NCBI GenBank assembly: GCA_963771835.1
Contig: CAVYVA010000006.1
Location: 1 to 64,000, forward strand
Direction of reading: 5' to 3'
Source of the DNA: CAVQCJ01 sp963771835
GTDB taxonomy: Bacteria > Actinomycetota > Actinomycetes > Prado026
DNA length: 64,000 nt
Both the position numbers and the translations under genes were made by a program. The notes beneath the pieces were generated by a model. That model saw only the letters and a list, made by a program, of their open reading frames with translations, was not told the DNA's origin and ran no database searches. This document shows, piece by piece, positions 29,977 to 37,707 of the stretch. The stretch's first letter is position 1, and the number at the start of each line of letters is the position of its first letter.

Positions 29977-29985
29977 CGCACCTCC

Positions 29986-31389
29986 TCAGTACGTCAAGGC
30001 CGGAACGCGGGGCTCGGTGCCATCGGCCGGCTCGCTCTCGTCCAGCTCGAGCTCAAGACCGCGGCGGGCGTAGCGCAGCATCAGGACGAGGGCGACTGCA
30101 CCGAGGGCGATGTAGACGCCGTAGAACGCGACCAGGCTGATCACGACCTGCGCAGTCCCGACTGACGGCGAGACGCCGTCCTGGGTCTTCATCAGCCCTT
30201 GCACGATCCAGGGTTGGCGCCCGCTCTCGGTCAGCATCCAGCCCGCGGTGTTCATCAGGAACGGGGCGACGACAGCCCACGTGGCGATCCACAGGAACAC
30301 CCGTGACGTCCCCAGCTTGCGCCGCCAGAGCAGCCAGCCGGCCCACAGCGCCAGCAAGGACCCGAGCGCGCCGAGGTAGGCCATCACCCGCATCGACCAG
30401 TACTGGATGAACACGTTCGGGACGTAGTTCCCGGGGCCGTACTCCTGCTGGTACTGCGCGTTGACCTCGTTCAGCCCTTCGACCGCGCCGTTCCAGGTAC
30501 CGGTGGCCAGGAGCGACAACAGGTGCGGGATCTCGATGATCTGGGTCGGCGTCTCGTCGTCCTTGCCGCCGCCGACCTGGAACACCGAGAACGAGCAGGG
30601 TTGGCAGCTGTTCCACTGCGCCTCCGCGGCGGCGATCTTCATCGGCTGGTACGTGGCCTCGATGATGCCCAGGTGGCTGCCGACCATGAGCACCAGCAAG
30701 GCGGAAGGCAGTAGCACGACGACCGAGACCTTGGCGGACCGCTCGAACAGGTCCACGTGCTGCTTGCGGCGCAGGTGCCAGGCCGAGACGCCGAGCATCA
30801 CGAACGCGCCGGTCACCAGCGAGGCGAGCAGCACGTGGGCGTAGCCCCAGAGGAACACGGGGTTGGTCATGACCGCCGAGATGGACGAGAGCTGCGGACG
30901 CCCGGTGGTGGGGTTCGTGGTGTAGCCGACCGGGTGCTGCATCCAGGAGTTCGCCGCCATGATGAACGCCGCCGAGCCGGCCGAGCCGAGCGCCACCAAC
31001 CAGGCGGACGCCAGGTGCACCCCTCGCGGCAGCACGTTCCAGCCGAAGATCCACAGCGCGATGAACGTCGACTCCAGGAAGAACGCCGCCAAGCCCTCCA
31101 TCGCCAGCGGCGCCCCGAACACGTCGCCGACGAAGCGCGAGTACGCCGACCAGTTCATGCCGAACTCGAACTCCTGCACCAGGCCGGTGACCACCCCGAC
31201 CGCCACGTTGATCAGGAACAGCGTCCCGAAGAACTTCGTCAGCCGCCGATGCTGCGGGTCGCCGGACCGGAACCACATCGTGTGCAGGATCGCGACCAGG
31301 AACGCGAGACCGATCGTGACCGGTACGAAGAAGAAGTGGTAGATGCTGGTCGACGCGAACTGGAGCCGGGCAAGGTCGAGCGCGGACAT
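29986..31389 (-). CDS. cydA: Cytochrome bd oxidase subunit I (copy 1)
   Basis: This 467-residue protein starts LDLARLQFASTSIYHFFFVP, with the His that ligates haem b595, and has FGMNWSAYSRFVGDVFGAPLAMEGLAAFFLESTF (conserved Glu residues), the Q-loop region with short-loop features (QPMKIAAAEAQW), and GWMLTESGRQPW. It oxidises quinol and reduces oxygen with high affinity, without needing cytochrome c. The ATG at 31389 has GGGGAGG upstream. No cydCD exporter genes are near. A palindrome at 31471-31484 lies in its upstream region. Confidence 0.95.
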   Translation of the reverse strand: MSALDLARLQFASTSIYHFFFVPVTIGLAFLVAILHTMWFRSGDPQHRRLTKFFGTLFLINVAVGVVTGLVQEFEFGMNWSAYSRFVGDVFGAPLAMEGLAAFFLESTFIALWIFGWNVLPRGVHLASAWLVALGSAGSAAFIMAANSWMQHPVGYTTNPTTGRPQLSSISAVMTNPVFLWGYAHVLLASLVTGAFVMLGVSAWHLRRKQHVDLFERSAKVSVVVLLPSALLVLMVGSHLGIIEATYQPMKIAAAEAQWNSCQPCSFSVFQVGGGKDDETPTQIIEIPHLLSLLATGTWNGAVEGLNEVNAQYQQEYGPGNYVPNVFIQYWSMRVMAYLGALGSLLALWAGWLLWRRKLGTSRVFLWIATWAVVAPFLMNTAGWMLTESGRQPWIVQGLMKTQDGVSPSVGTAQVVISLVAFYGVYIALGAVALVLMLRYARRGLELELDESEPADGTEPRVPALTY

Positions 31390-31470
31390 CGTCACCTCCC
31401 CGGTCGCCCTCCGAACGTAGCCCGGGGCGCGTGGCGGGGCCAGACCGGGGAAGTTGAATTCTGTGCGACC

Positions 31471-31484
31471 GGACGATTTCGTCC
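31471..31484. promoter_or_regulatory. Palindrome between cydA and the DHA2 transporter gene
   Basis: GGACGATTTCGTCC has perfect 6-base arms (GGACGA, TCGTCC) around TT. It lies 82 bases upstream of cydA and 85 bases upstream of the divergent transporter gene, next to AT-richer sequence. It is loosely similar to a DosR-type half-site arrangement (GGAC-N6-GTCC) and could regulate either gene. Confidence 0.35.
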
Positions 31485-31568
31485 CACATCTCCCGTTTTC
31501 GTGACGGCGGTCCGCGCGGACTGCCAGGATCGGACCGGCCTTTGACCGACTTCCCCCTCGGAGCGCGC

Positions 31569-33215
31569 ATGGCGAGCACGGACGGCCCAGGTACGGCGAC
31601 GCCCTCAAGGCCGCCCGATCCCCCGTCCACAGCCCCGGCCCGCGCCGGCCTGGTGCTCGTCTCGCTGATCCTGGTCGCCGCGGTCGCGAACCTGAACCTG
31701 GCCGTCGCCAACGTGGCCCTCCCGGACATCGGCAAGGCGTTCGACGCGTCGCAGACGTCGCTGAACCTGATCGCGGTGGGGTACTCGCTCGGCCTGGCCG
31801 CCTCGGTGCTGTACCTGGGGGCGCTGGGCGACCGGTACGGCCGCAAGCTCATGCTGATCCTCGGCGTCTCGCTGTCGATCCCGGCCTGCCTGCTCGCCGC
31901 CTACGCGCCCAACGAGTACGTGCTCATCGCGGCCCGCATCCTCGGCGGCGTGTCGGCAGGCATGGCGTACCCGACGACGCTGGCGCTGATCGCCGCGCTG
32001 TGGTCGGGGCCGGCCAGGACCCGCTCGATCGCCCTGTGGTCCGCGCTGGGCGGTGCGATCTCCGCCCTCGGGCCGCTGCTGTCGGGGTTCCTGCTGCAGT
32101 ACTACTGGTGGGGCTCGGTCTTCCTGGTGACGCTGCCGCTGGCCGGCGTAGCGCTGGTGATGGCCGTGCTGTACGTCCCCGCGCATGTGAACGAGGCCAC
32201 CGACCCGGTCGACAACCTCGGCGGCATCCTGTCGGTGCTGCTCGTCGCCGCGCTGGTCCTGAGCATCAACTTCGCGGCCGTGCCCGACGCCGGCAAGGCG
32301 GTGCTCGGGCTGGCTGTCATCGCGGTCGCCGCCGGGGCCGCCTTCGTGCTGCGCCAGCGGGCCGCCCGGAACCCGCTGTACGACCTGCACATCGCCGGGC
32401 GACGCATCTTCTGGGTGGCCGCGGTCGCCGGGATCATCGTCTTCGGCACGCTCATGGCGGCCATGTTCATCGGCCAGCAGTACCTGCAGAACGTCCTCGG
32501 CTACTCCACGCTCGACGCCGGCATGTCGATCATCCCGGCGGCGCTGTTCATGGTCCTGATCGCGCCCCGGTCGGCGAAGCTCGTCGAGGCTCGCGGCGCC
32601 CGGATGACCCTGCTCATCGGGTACTTCTTCTGCCTGCTCGGCTTCGTCGTCATGCTCCTGTTCTGGAAGGAAGGCACCCCGTACTGGCAGGTCGGCCTCG
32701 CGTACGCGCTGGTCGGGGCCGGCGTCGGGTTCGCCGGCACGCCGGCGTCGCACTCGCTCACGGGGTCGGTACCGGTCGCCAAGGCCGGCATGGCCTCCGG
32801 GACGGCGGACCTGCAGCGCGACCTGGGCGGGGCCATCATGCAGTCCATCCTGGGCGCGCTGCTCACCGCCGGGTACGCCGCCGCCGTCGCCGCGGCGGTC
32901 GCGGCGTCGCCGAACGCCGACCAGGTCACGGCGCAGATGCAGACCGAGCTGGAGAAGTCGTTCTCCAGCGCGTCGGCGATGGCCGAGCAGTACCCGCAGT
33001 ACGCTGCGCAGATCACGGCCGGGGCCAAGCAGTCGTTCCTGGACGGCGACCAGTGGGCGTACACCGCCGGGATCGTCGCCATCCTGATCGGCGCAGCCGT
33101 GGTCGCGACAATGTTCCCGCACAACGACGACGAGCGGCGGCTGCTGGCGCAGTACCACGCCGAGGACACCGGCGCGGGCCCCGCGCCGACGCAGACGGCC
33201 GCGCAACCGGCCTGA
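31569..33215 (+). CDS. MFS transporter, DHA2 (14-helix) drug exporter-like
   Basis: A protein of about 548 residues with some 14 hydrophobic helices. The first is followed by NVALPDIGKAFDAS (motif D1-like), then LGALGDRYGRKLMLILG (motif A) and RILGGVSAGMAYPTTLALIAALW. The C-terminal tail is acidic and Pro/Ala-rich. DHA2 members export drugs, dyes or metabolites by proton antiport; the substrate is unknown. ATG 31569 has CGGAG five bases upstream; a TTG at 31542 is also in frame. A long extracellular-type loop (around residues 430-490, PNADQVTAQMQTELEKSF) precedes the last helix. The small SHOCT gene follows after 27 bases. Confidence 0.88.
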   Translation: MASTDGPGTATPSRPPDPPSTAPARAGLVLVSLILVAAVANLNLAVANVALPDIGKAFDASQTSLNLIAVGYSLGLAASVLYLGALGDRYGRKLMLILGVSLSIPACLLAAYAPNEYVLIAARILGGVSAGMAYPTTLALIAALWSGPARTRSIALWSALGGAISALGPLLSGFLLQYYWWGSVFLVTLPLAGVALVMAVLYVPAHVNEATDPVDNLGGILSVLLVAALVLSINFAAVPDAGKAVLGLAVIAVAAGAAFVLRQRAARNPLYDLHIAGRRIFWVAAVAGIIVFGTLMAAMFIGQQYLQNVLGYSTLDAGMSIIPAALFMVLIAPRSAKLVEARGARMTLLIGYFFCLLGFVVMLLFWKEGTPYWQVGLAYALVGAGVGFAGTPASHSLTGSVPVAKAGMASGTADLQRDLGGAIMQSILGALLTAGYAAAVAAAVAASPNADQVTAQMQTELEKSFSSASAMAEQYPQYAAQITAGAKQSFLDGDQWAYTAGIVAILIGAAVVATMFPHNDDERRLLAQYHAEDTGAGPAPTQTAAQPA

Positions 33216-33242
33216 CCTCTCCACCCATCGAAAGGAACAACG

Positions 33243-33641
33243 GTGACCATCGCCGCAGAGTTCGGTACCGGGCAGATCCTGTGGGACATGCTCTGGTTCT
33301 TCATGTTCTTCATCTGGATCTACCTGCTGATCGTCGTCTTCAGCGACATCTTCCGCAGCCGTGACCTCGGTGGCGGCGCGAAATGCCTGTGGACCATCTT
33401 CGTCGTGTTCCTGCCGTACCTCGGCGTGTTCGTCTACCTCATCGCCCGCGGCGGCAAGATGCACGAGCACGCCGCACAGGCGATGCAGGCGCAGGAGGCC
33501 GCGACCCGCGACTACATCCAGAGCGTCGCCGGCAGCAGCACCAGCTCCGCCGACGAGATCGCCCGGCTCGCGGACCTCAAGGCCAAGGGCGTCATCGACG
33601 AGGCCGAGTTCCAGAAGGGCAAGGCCAAGATCCTCGGCTGA
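33243..33641 (+). CDS. PLDc_N / SHOCT domain small membrane protein
   Basis: This 132-residue protein has two helices with the PLDc_N (cardiolipin synthase N-terminal) pattern (MFFIWIYLLIVVFSDIFRSRD, then LWTIFVVFLPYLGVFVYLIARG), a helical linker, and a C-terminal SHOCT motif (EIARLADLKAKGVIDEAEFQKGKAKIL). Such proteins are common and of unknown role; the SHOCT segment is thought to mediate oligomer or partner binding. GTG start with AGGAAC about eight bases before. It is probably co-transcribed with the upstream transporter. Confidence 0.85.
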   Translation: MTIAAEFGTGQILWDMLWFFMFFIWIYLLIVVFSDIFRSRDLGGGAKCLWTIFVVFLPYLGVFVYLIARGGKMHEHAAQAMQAQEAATRDYIQSVAGSSTSSADEIARLADLKAKGVIDEAEFQKGKAKILG

Positions 33642-33644
33642 GCC

Positions 33645-33672
33645 GACCCGGCAGCACCGACCCGGCAGCACC
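33645..33672 (+). repeat. Tandem 14-bp duplication
   Basis: GACCCGGCAGCACC occurs twice head-to-tail immediately after the SHOCT gene stop. It is non-coding and precedes a strong hairpin. Confidence 0.8.
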
Positions 33673-33685
33673 GCGCCGAGCGGAT

Positions 33686-33723
33686 GGTCGCCGGCAGGCC
33701 CCGAGAGGGGTCCCCGGCCGACC
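33686..33723 (+). terminator. Long hairpin after the SHOCT gene
   Basis: A stem with outer arms GGTCG/CGACC, then CCGG and an inner CCCC-GAGA-GGGG hairpin, spans 38 bases and lies 44 bases after the stop. It probably ends the transporter/SHOCT transcript, and could also act as a leader structure for the protease gene that starts 136 bases later. No T-tract follows. Confidence 0.5.
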
Positions 33724-33858
33724 ACCTGCTCGGCAGCGTCGTCTCCGGGAGGGTTCTCAGGCGACTCGCAGGCGATGCTTCCGACCCTGTCAGCCGGCCG
33801 GCGTCCCATGGTCGTGCAGCCCGGCGCACCAGCCGCTGCGAGGACCAGGAGACGAGTC

Positions 33859-35076
33859 GTGGACGGATACGAGCAGGAGCCCGAGCGGACCGAGCCGCAA
33901 GGCACCGAGGAGCACTTCGACGAGCAGTGGTGGACGGAGCCGGTCGCCGAGCCATGGCGGACGGAGCCGGCCGCGGCGACGAGCCCCCGCCGGCACGCGG
34001 TGCGGGCGGCGCTCGCGGCGACCGGGGTGGCAGCGCTTCTGCTGGGCAGCGCCGGCTACCTGCTCGCGCGCTCCCAGACGACCCTCACGTCGACGACCCT
34101 GCCCGGGATCAACTCCACCGGCTCGGCCAGCCTCGCCGCGTCCGCGTCGTCCAGCGACCCGGTGTCCGCGGTCTCGCCGGCCGTCGTCGACATCGACACG
34201 ACGCTCGGTGCCAGCGGCGGAGCGGCCGCGGGCACCGGCATCGTGCTCACCGCGGACGGGCTCGTCCTCACCAACAACCACGTGGTCAGCGGCGCGACGG
34301 CGATCAGCGCGACCGACGTCGGCAACGGGCAGACGTACACCGCGACGGTCGTCGGCTACGACCGCTCGCACGACATCGCGGTCATCCGGCTGGTGAACGC
34401 CTCCGGGTTGAAGACGGCGTCGATCGGCGACTCCTCGTCGGTCACCGTCGGCGACCAGGTCGTCGGCGTCGGTAACGCGGGCGGGGTCGGCGGCGCGCCC
34501 AGCGCTGCGCCGGGATCGGTCACCGCGCTCGAGCAGTCGATCACCGCCGCGGACGAGGGCGACGGGACCTCCGAGCAGCTCACCGGGCTGATCCAGGTGG
34601 ACGCCCCGATCCAGCCCGGCGACTCCGGCGGTCCGCTGGTGGACACCACCGGCCGCGTCGTCGGCGTGGACACGGCGGCGTCCACGGGCGGCTCGTTCTC
34701 CGGCCAGGGCGGCGAGGGCTTCGCCATCCCCATCCGTACGGCGCTGACCATCGCCGACCAGATCGTCGCCGGCGATGGATCAGCCGAGGTGCACATCGGC
34801 GCGACGGCGTTCCTCGGGGTCCAGGGGACGGCCGCGCAGGGCGTGGCAGGAGTGGCCGTGGCCGGGGTCGTCGACGGGTCGGCGGCCGCCGCTGCGGGCC
34901 TGCCGGCCGGCGCGGTGATCACGGCGGTCGACGGCAAGGCGGTCGACTCCCCGGACGCCCTGGGGTCGGTCCTGCGGCAGTACCACCCGGGCGACACCGT
35001 GACGATCACCTGGTCCGACCAGCAGGGGCAGCAGCAGACTTCGTCGGTCCTGCTCGGCAGCGGGCCGGCGGCCTGA
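33859..35076 (+). CDS. Membrane-anchored trypsin-like serine protease with PDZ domain
   Basis: This 405-residue protein has an acidic cytoplasmic N-terminus (residues 1-44), one membrane helix (about 47-70), a Ser/Thr-rich spacer and a trypsin fold with His141 (LTNNHVV), Asp172 (HDIAVIRL) and Ser256 (GDSGGP). A C-terminal PDZ domain runs from about residue 310 (FLGVQGTA, GAVITAVDGKAV). It belongs to the DegP/HtrA-like actinobacterial group that handles misfolded or signalling proteins outside the membrane. GTG 33859 has AGGAG seven bases upstream and gives the usual topology; the frame continues further upstream without a sensible domain. A strong terminator follows. Confidence 0.9.
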   Translation: MDGYEQEPERTEPQGTEEHFDEQWWTEPVAEPWRTEPAAATSPRRHAVRAALAATGVAALLLGSAGYLLARSQTTLTSTTLPGINSTGSASLAASASSSDPVSAVSPAVVDIDTTLGASGGAAAGTGIVLTADGLVLTNNHVVSGATAISATDVGNGQTYTATVVGYDRSHDIAVIRLVNASGLKTASIGDSSSVTVGDQVVGVGNAGGVGGAPSAAPGSVTALEQSITAADEGDGTSEQLTGLIQVDAPIQPGDSGGPLVDTTGRVVGVDTAASTGGSFSGQGGEGFAIPIRTALTIADQIVAGDGSAEVHIGATAFLGVQGTAAQGVAGVAVAGVVDGSAAAAAGLPAGAVITAVDGKAVDSPDALGSVLRQYHPGDTVTITWSDQQGQQQTSSVLLGSGPAA

Positions 35077-35084
35077 CCCGAGAC

Positions 35085-35124
35085 CCGGAACAGGCGCCCG
35101 CCATGGCTCGGGCGCCTGTTCCGG
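35085..35124 (+). terminator. Strong hairpin terminator after the PDZ protease gene
   Basis: A perfect 16-base stem (arms 35085-35100 and 35109-35124) with an 8-base loop lies eight bases after the stop codon. The sequence after it is AT-rich (CATATA). This is the cleanest terminator-like structure in the window. Confidence 0.8.
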
Positions 35125-35179
35125 CATATAGGGCTCATCCGGCACAAACCTGACGATCTCTCTTGTCAAAACCGCTTCC

Positions 35180-35208
35180 GTAGTCACACTCTGTGTCACG
35201 TCGACTAC
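35180..35208. promoter_or_regulatory. Inverted repeat upstream of the LysR gene
   Basis: GTAGTC at 35180-35185 and GACTAC at 35203-35208 form a 29-base interrupted palindrome in an AT-richer stretch about 105-133 bases before the LysR start. A possible -35 (TTGTCA, 35163-35168) lies just before it. LysR regulators commonly bind such sites upstream of their own gene. The rest of 35209-35312 is GC-rich with short GGGTCGCCGTCC repeats and no evident gene. Confidence 0.4.
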
Positions 35209-35312
35209 GCTGAGAGGCGGTGTGAGACGTGCCCAGCCGCCGGGTCGCCGTCCGGGTCGCCGTCCGAGTCGCTGCCGCCGGTCGCACGGCTCCCGCGGGC
35301 CGGTGAGCCGGG

Positions 35313-36272
35313 ATGGAGCTCCGCCAGCTGCGCTACTTCGTGACGTTGGCCGAGGACCTGCACTTCGGTCGCGCTGCGGCCCGCGAGCACATCGTGCAGT
35401 CCGCGCTCAGCCAGCAGATCCAGCGGCTGGAGCGTGAGCTGGGCACGACGCTGGTCGACCGCAGCACGCACCACGTGCGGCTCACCACCGCGGGTCAGAC
35501 CCTGCTCGTCGAGGCCCGCCAGATCCTCACCCACGTCGAGCAGGCCTCCGCGGCGACCCGGACAGCCACGGCCGCGACCTCCATCGTCCGGGTCTGCGTC
35601 GGCGACGCTGGCTTCGACTCGATGCCGAAAGTCCTGCGGGCGCTGCGCGACGAGCACCCGGCGCTGGAGATCCACGAGGTCGAGGCGAGCGTCCCGGACC
35701 AGTACCGGCTGCTCGCCGACGGGCGGATCGACGTCGGCATCGGGCGCGCCTCGCAGGCGCCGCTGACCATCACGTCCGAGCTGCTCCGGCTGGACCTGCT
35801 CGGCGTGCTCTTCCCCGACGGGCACGCGTTCGCGCGCCGCCGGGCCGTCCCGGTCGCCCTGCTCGCCGAGGAGACGATGCTGCTCGCCGCGCCGGACCGC
35901 GCCCCGGAGCTCAACCAGCTCGTGGTCGAGCTGTGCCGGACCGCCGGGTTCACGCCCAGGCCGTTCAACGGGACGGTGCAGAGCGTGCGCGCGGCCGCCG
36001 ACCTGGTCCGCGCCGGGGACTGCCTGCTGTGCGTGCCGCGCTCGTGCGGGCGGGTGCTGCGCGGGGTCCGCTGGGCGCCGCTGGTCGAGCCGGTGACGTA
36101 CTACCCGTGGTCGCTGCTGTGGCGGGCCGGCGACGGTGCCGAGCCCGTGCAGGCCGTGCTGCGCTGCGCGCGCGAGCTGTCGGCCAAGCTCGGCTGGACC
36201 GACGCCACGGACCGCGGGCGCGCGCCCGGTACCGCCGGCGGCCCGCAGCCGCGCGGTCATCACCTGCCGTGA
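35313..36272 (+). CDS. LysR family transcriptional regulator
   Basis: This 319-residue protein opens MELRQLRYFVTLAEDLHFGRAA with the winged helix (SALSQQIQRLERELGTTL, LTTAGQTLL), followed by a helix linker and a two-lobed effector domain (VCVGDAGFDSMPKVL, DVGIGRASQAP, LGVLFPDGHAFA). The effector is unknown. The final 25 residues are low-complexity. It stands alone between a terminator and the cysteine-rich gene pair, which starts 84 bases downstream on the same strand; whether it controls that pair is open. Confidence 0.88.
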   Translation: MELRQLRYFVTLAEDLHFGRAAAREHIVQSALSQQIQRLERELGTTLVDRSTHHVRLTTAGQTLLVEARQILTHVEQASAATRTATAATSIVRVCVGDAGFDSMPKVLRALRDEHPALEIHEVEASVPDQYRLLADGRIDVGIGRASQAPLTITSELLRLDLLGVLFPDGHAFARRRAVPVALLAEETMLLAAPDRAPELNQLVVELCRTAGFTPRPFNGTVQSVRAAADLVRAGDCLLCVPRSCGRVLRGVRWAPLVEPVTYYPWSLLWRAGDGAEPVQAVLRCARELSAKLGWTDATDRGRAPGTAGGPQPRGHHLP

Positions 36273-36356
36273 TCATCTCTGCTCGGACTCGCTGTTTCCC
36301 CTGACCCGCCTTCGGGGCTCTGCTGTGACCTCAGGTCGACCCAGACGGGAGCAGCC

Positions 36357-37679
36357 ATGGAGCCAACGGGGAACGCCGTCGTCGTGCCGTGCTGTCCGGT
36401 GCTCGAGGAGTGCCCACCGTGCGATGTCATGGACATGCGCCGCCGGCTGGTCTTCCCGACCGGCCAGCGCGGACCGGCCGGGCAGCCCATCGAGGTCGAG
36501 GTCACGCTGCACACGCGGTTCACGCGGTGCTCGGGCCCGCTGTCGCTGGGCGACCCCATCTACACGACCACGCTGCTGCCGGGTGAGAAGGTCCGGCTGG
36601 CCACCACGGACCGCCGGAGCCGGTTCAGCTTCGACAGCGAGAGCCAGCTGAGCTACCACAGCGAGCAGATGTCCGAGGACCAGTACCGGATGTCCGCCCT
36701 GCGGGCGGTGATGTCGGACTCAAGCAGCACCGACAACGGCTCCAGCCGGAACACCGACCAGGGGTCGTGGGACTTCCACGGCGACGCCAGCGGCGGCATC
36801 GGGTTCTTCTCGGCCAGCGCGGACGCGAACGCGAAGGGCAGCCACAACGCCTCGTCCACCGCGGACTACCTGCGCGAGCACAAGGCGCACGCGACGATGG
36901 CCGACAACATGTCCGTCGAGGCCACCCGCAAGGCGCACTCGATGTCGATCGGCGAGGTGTCGACCCGCGCGCACTCCGAGGGCGAGTCCGAGGACCACTT
37001 CGAGTCGTCCTCGCGCGAGTTCACCAACCAGAACCAGTGCCACGCGGTCTCGTTCTACTTCTACCGGATCAACAAGTGCGAGACGATCACGTTCGAGCTC
37101 GTCGCCATCGACCGGCGGGTCATCGACCCGGTCGCGCCGACGCCGGTCCTGGCCAACCCGGTCCGCGCCGTCGGCCAGATCGCCACCGTCCCGCAGGAGG
37201 TCCCCGCGACCGCGACGGCACGGCTCGACGTCGAGGCGCGCGGACTGGCCAGCCAGGCCCAGTACGCCGCGGCCGGCCAGTCGCGGCTGGCATCCCTGTT
37301 CGCCGTGGGCGCCTCCTTCGAGCCGGCCGGTGCGCCGCTGCCGGCCGCCGTCCGCACCGCGGCGCTCGCGGAGGTGGACGAGGCGCTGGTCGAGCAGGGC
37401 CTGCTGGACAAGGGCACCGGCCTGGTCTCCACGCAGACGCAGGAGGAGATCGGCTTCTCGCGGACCACCTCGCTGCCGACGGCCGGCGTGGTGGTCAAGG
37501 GGTGCCTGGACGACTGCGAGGTCTGCGAACCCGCGCTGAAGCGCAAGATCAAGCTCGACCTGGACCGGCAGGAGCTCGAGAACGAGCTGCTCAAGCGGCA
37601 GATCGAGCTGCTCGACCAGTCGCAGGAGTACCGGTGCTGCCCGCCGGCCGCTCCCGAGCCGGCACCCGCCCAACCCTGA
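36357..37679 (+). CDS. Unrecognised cysteine-bearing coiled-coil protein (partner of the next gene)
   Basis: A 440-residue protein that I do not recognise. It has no signal peptide and no membrane helix. The N-terminus has clustered cysteines (Cys12, 13, 19, 22 in a Pro-rich setting). Residues 30-100 look like beta strands (IEVEVTLHTRF, TTTLLPGEKVRLATTDR). A central Ser/Asp/His-rich, hydrophilic region (about 110-225) is probably disordered or helical. A strand-like block follows (CHAVSFYFYRINKCETITFELVAIDRR), then an Ala-rich helical part, a cysteine trio (GCLDDCEVCEP) and a C-terminal coiled coil (KIKLDLDRQELENELLKRQIELL) ending in a Cys-Cys pair and a Pro-rich tail. GGGAG precedes the ATG. 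The next gene follows after 28 bases. GACCTCAGGTC (36327-36337) is a small palindrome just upstream. Confidence 0.7.
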   Translation: MEPTGNAVVVPCCPVLEECPPCDVMDMRRRLVFPTGQRGPAGQPIEVEVTLHTRFTRCSGPLSLGDPIYTTTLLPGEKVRLATTDRRSRFSFDSESQLSYHSEQMSEDQYRMSALRAVMSDSSSTDNGSSRNTDQGSWDFHGDASGGIGFFSASADANAKGSHNASSTADYLREHKAHATMADNMSVEATRKAHSMSIGEVSTRAHSEGESEDHFESSSREFTNQNQCHAVSFYFYRINKCETITFELVAIDRRVIDPVAPTPVLANPVRAVGQIATVPQEVPATATARLDVEARGLASQAQYAAAGQSRLASLFAVGASFEPAGAPLPAAVRTAALAEVDEALVEQGLLDKGTGLVSTQTQEEIGFSRTTSLPTAGVVVKGCLDDCEVCEPALKRKIKLDLDRQELENELLKRQIELLDQSQEYRCCPPAAPEPAPAQP

Positions 37680-37707
37680 CGACCCGACCCGAGCAGGAGC
37701 GTGCACC

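Noticed and set aside
33680..33830. Sequence before the PDZ protease gene with TTCCGACCCTGTCAGCC followed by GGCCGGCG, resembling the 3' part of a ydaO-type (c-di-AMP) riboswitch
   Set aside because: The 5' conserved segments of that riboswitch are not present, and only the short 3' similarity is seen. The hairpin at 33686-33723 explains part of the structure.
31605..33905. A 766-codon open frame on the minus strand
   Set aside because: It is antisense to the DHA2 transporter and SHOCT genes, and the translation is low-complexity Arg/Gly/Asp/His.
35209..35312. Possible short peptide in the GGGTCGCCGTCC repeat stretch before the LysR gene
   Set aside because: No ribosome-binding site and the composition is only Arg/Pro/Gly from repeats; no coding support.
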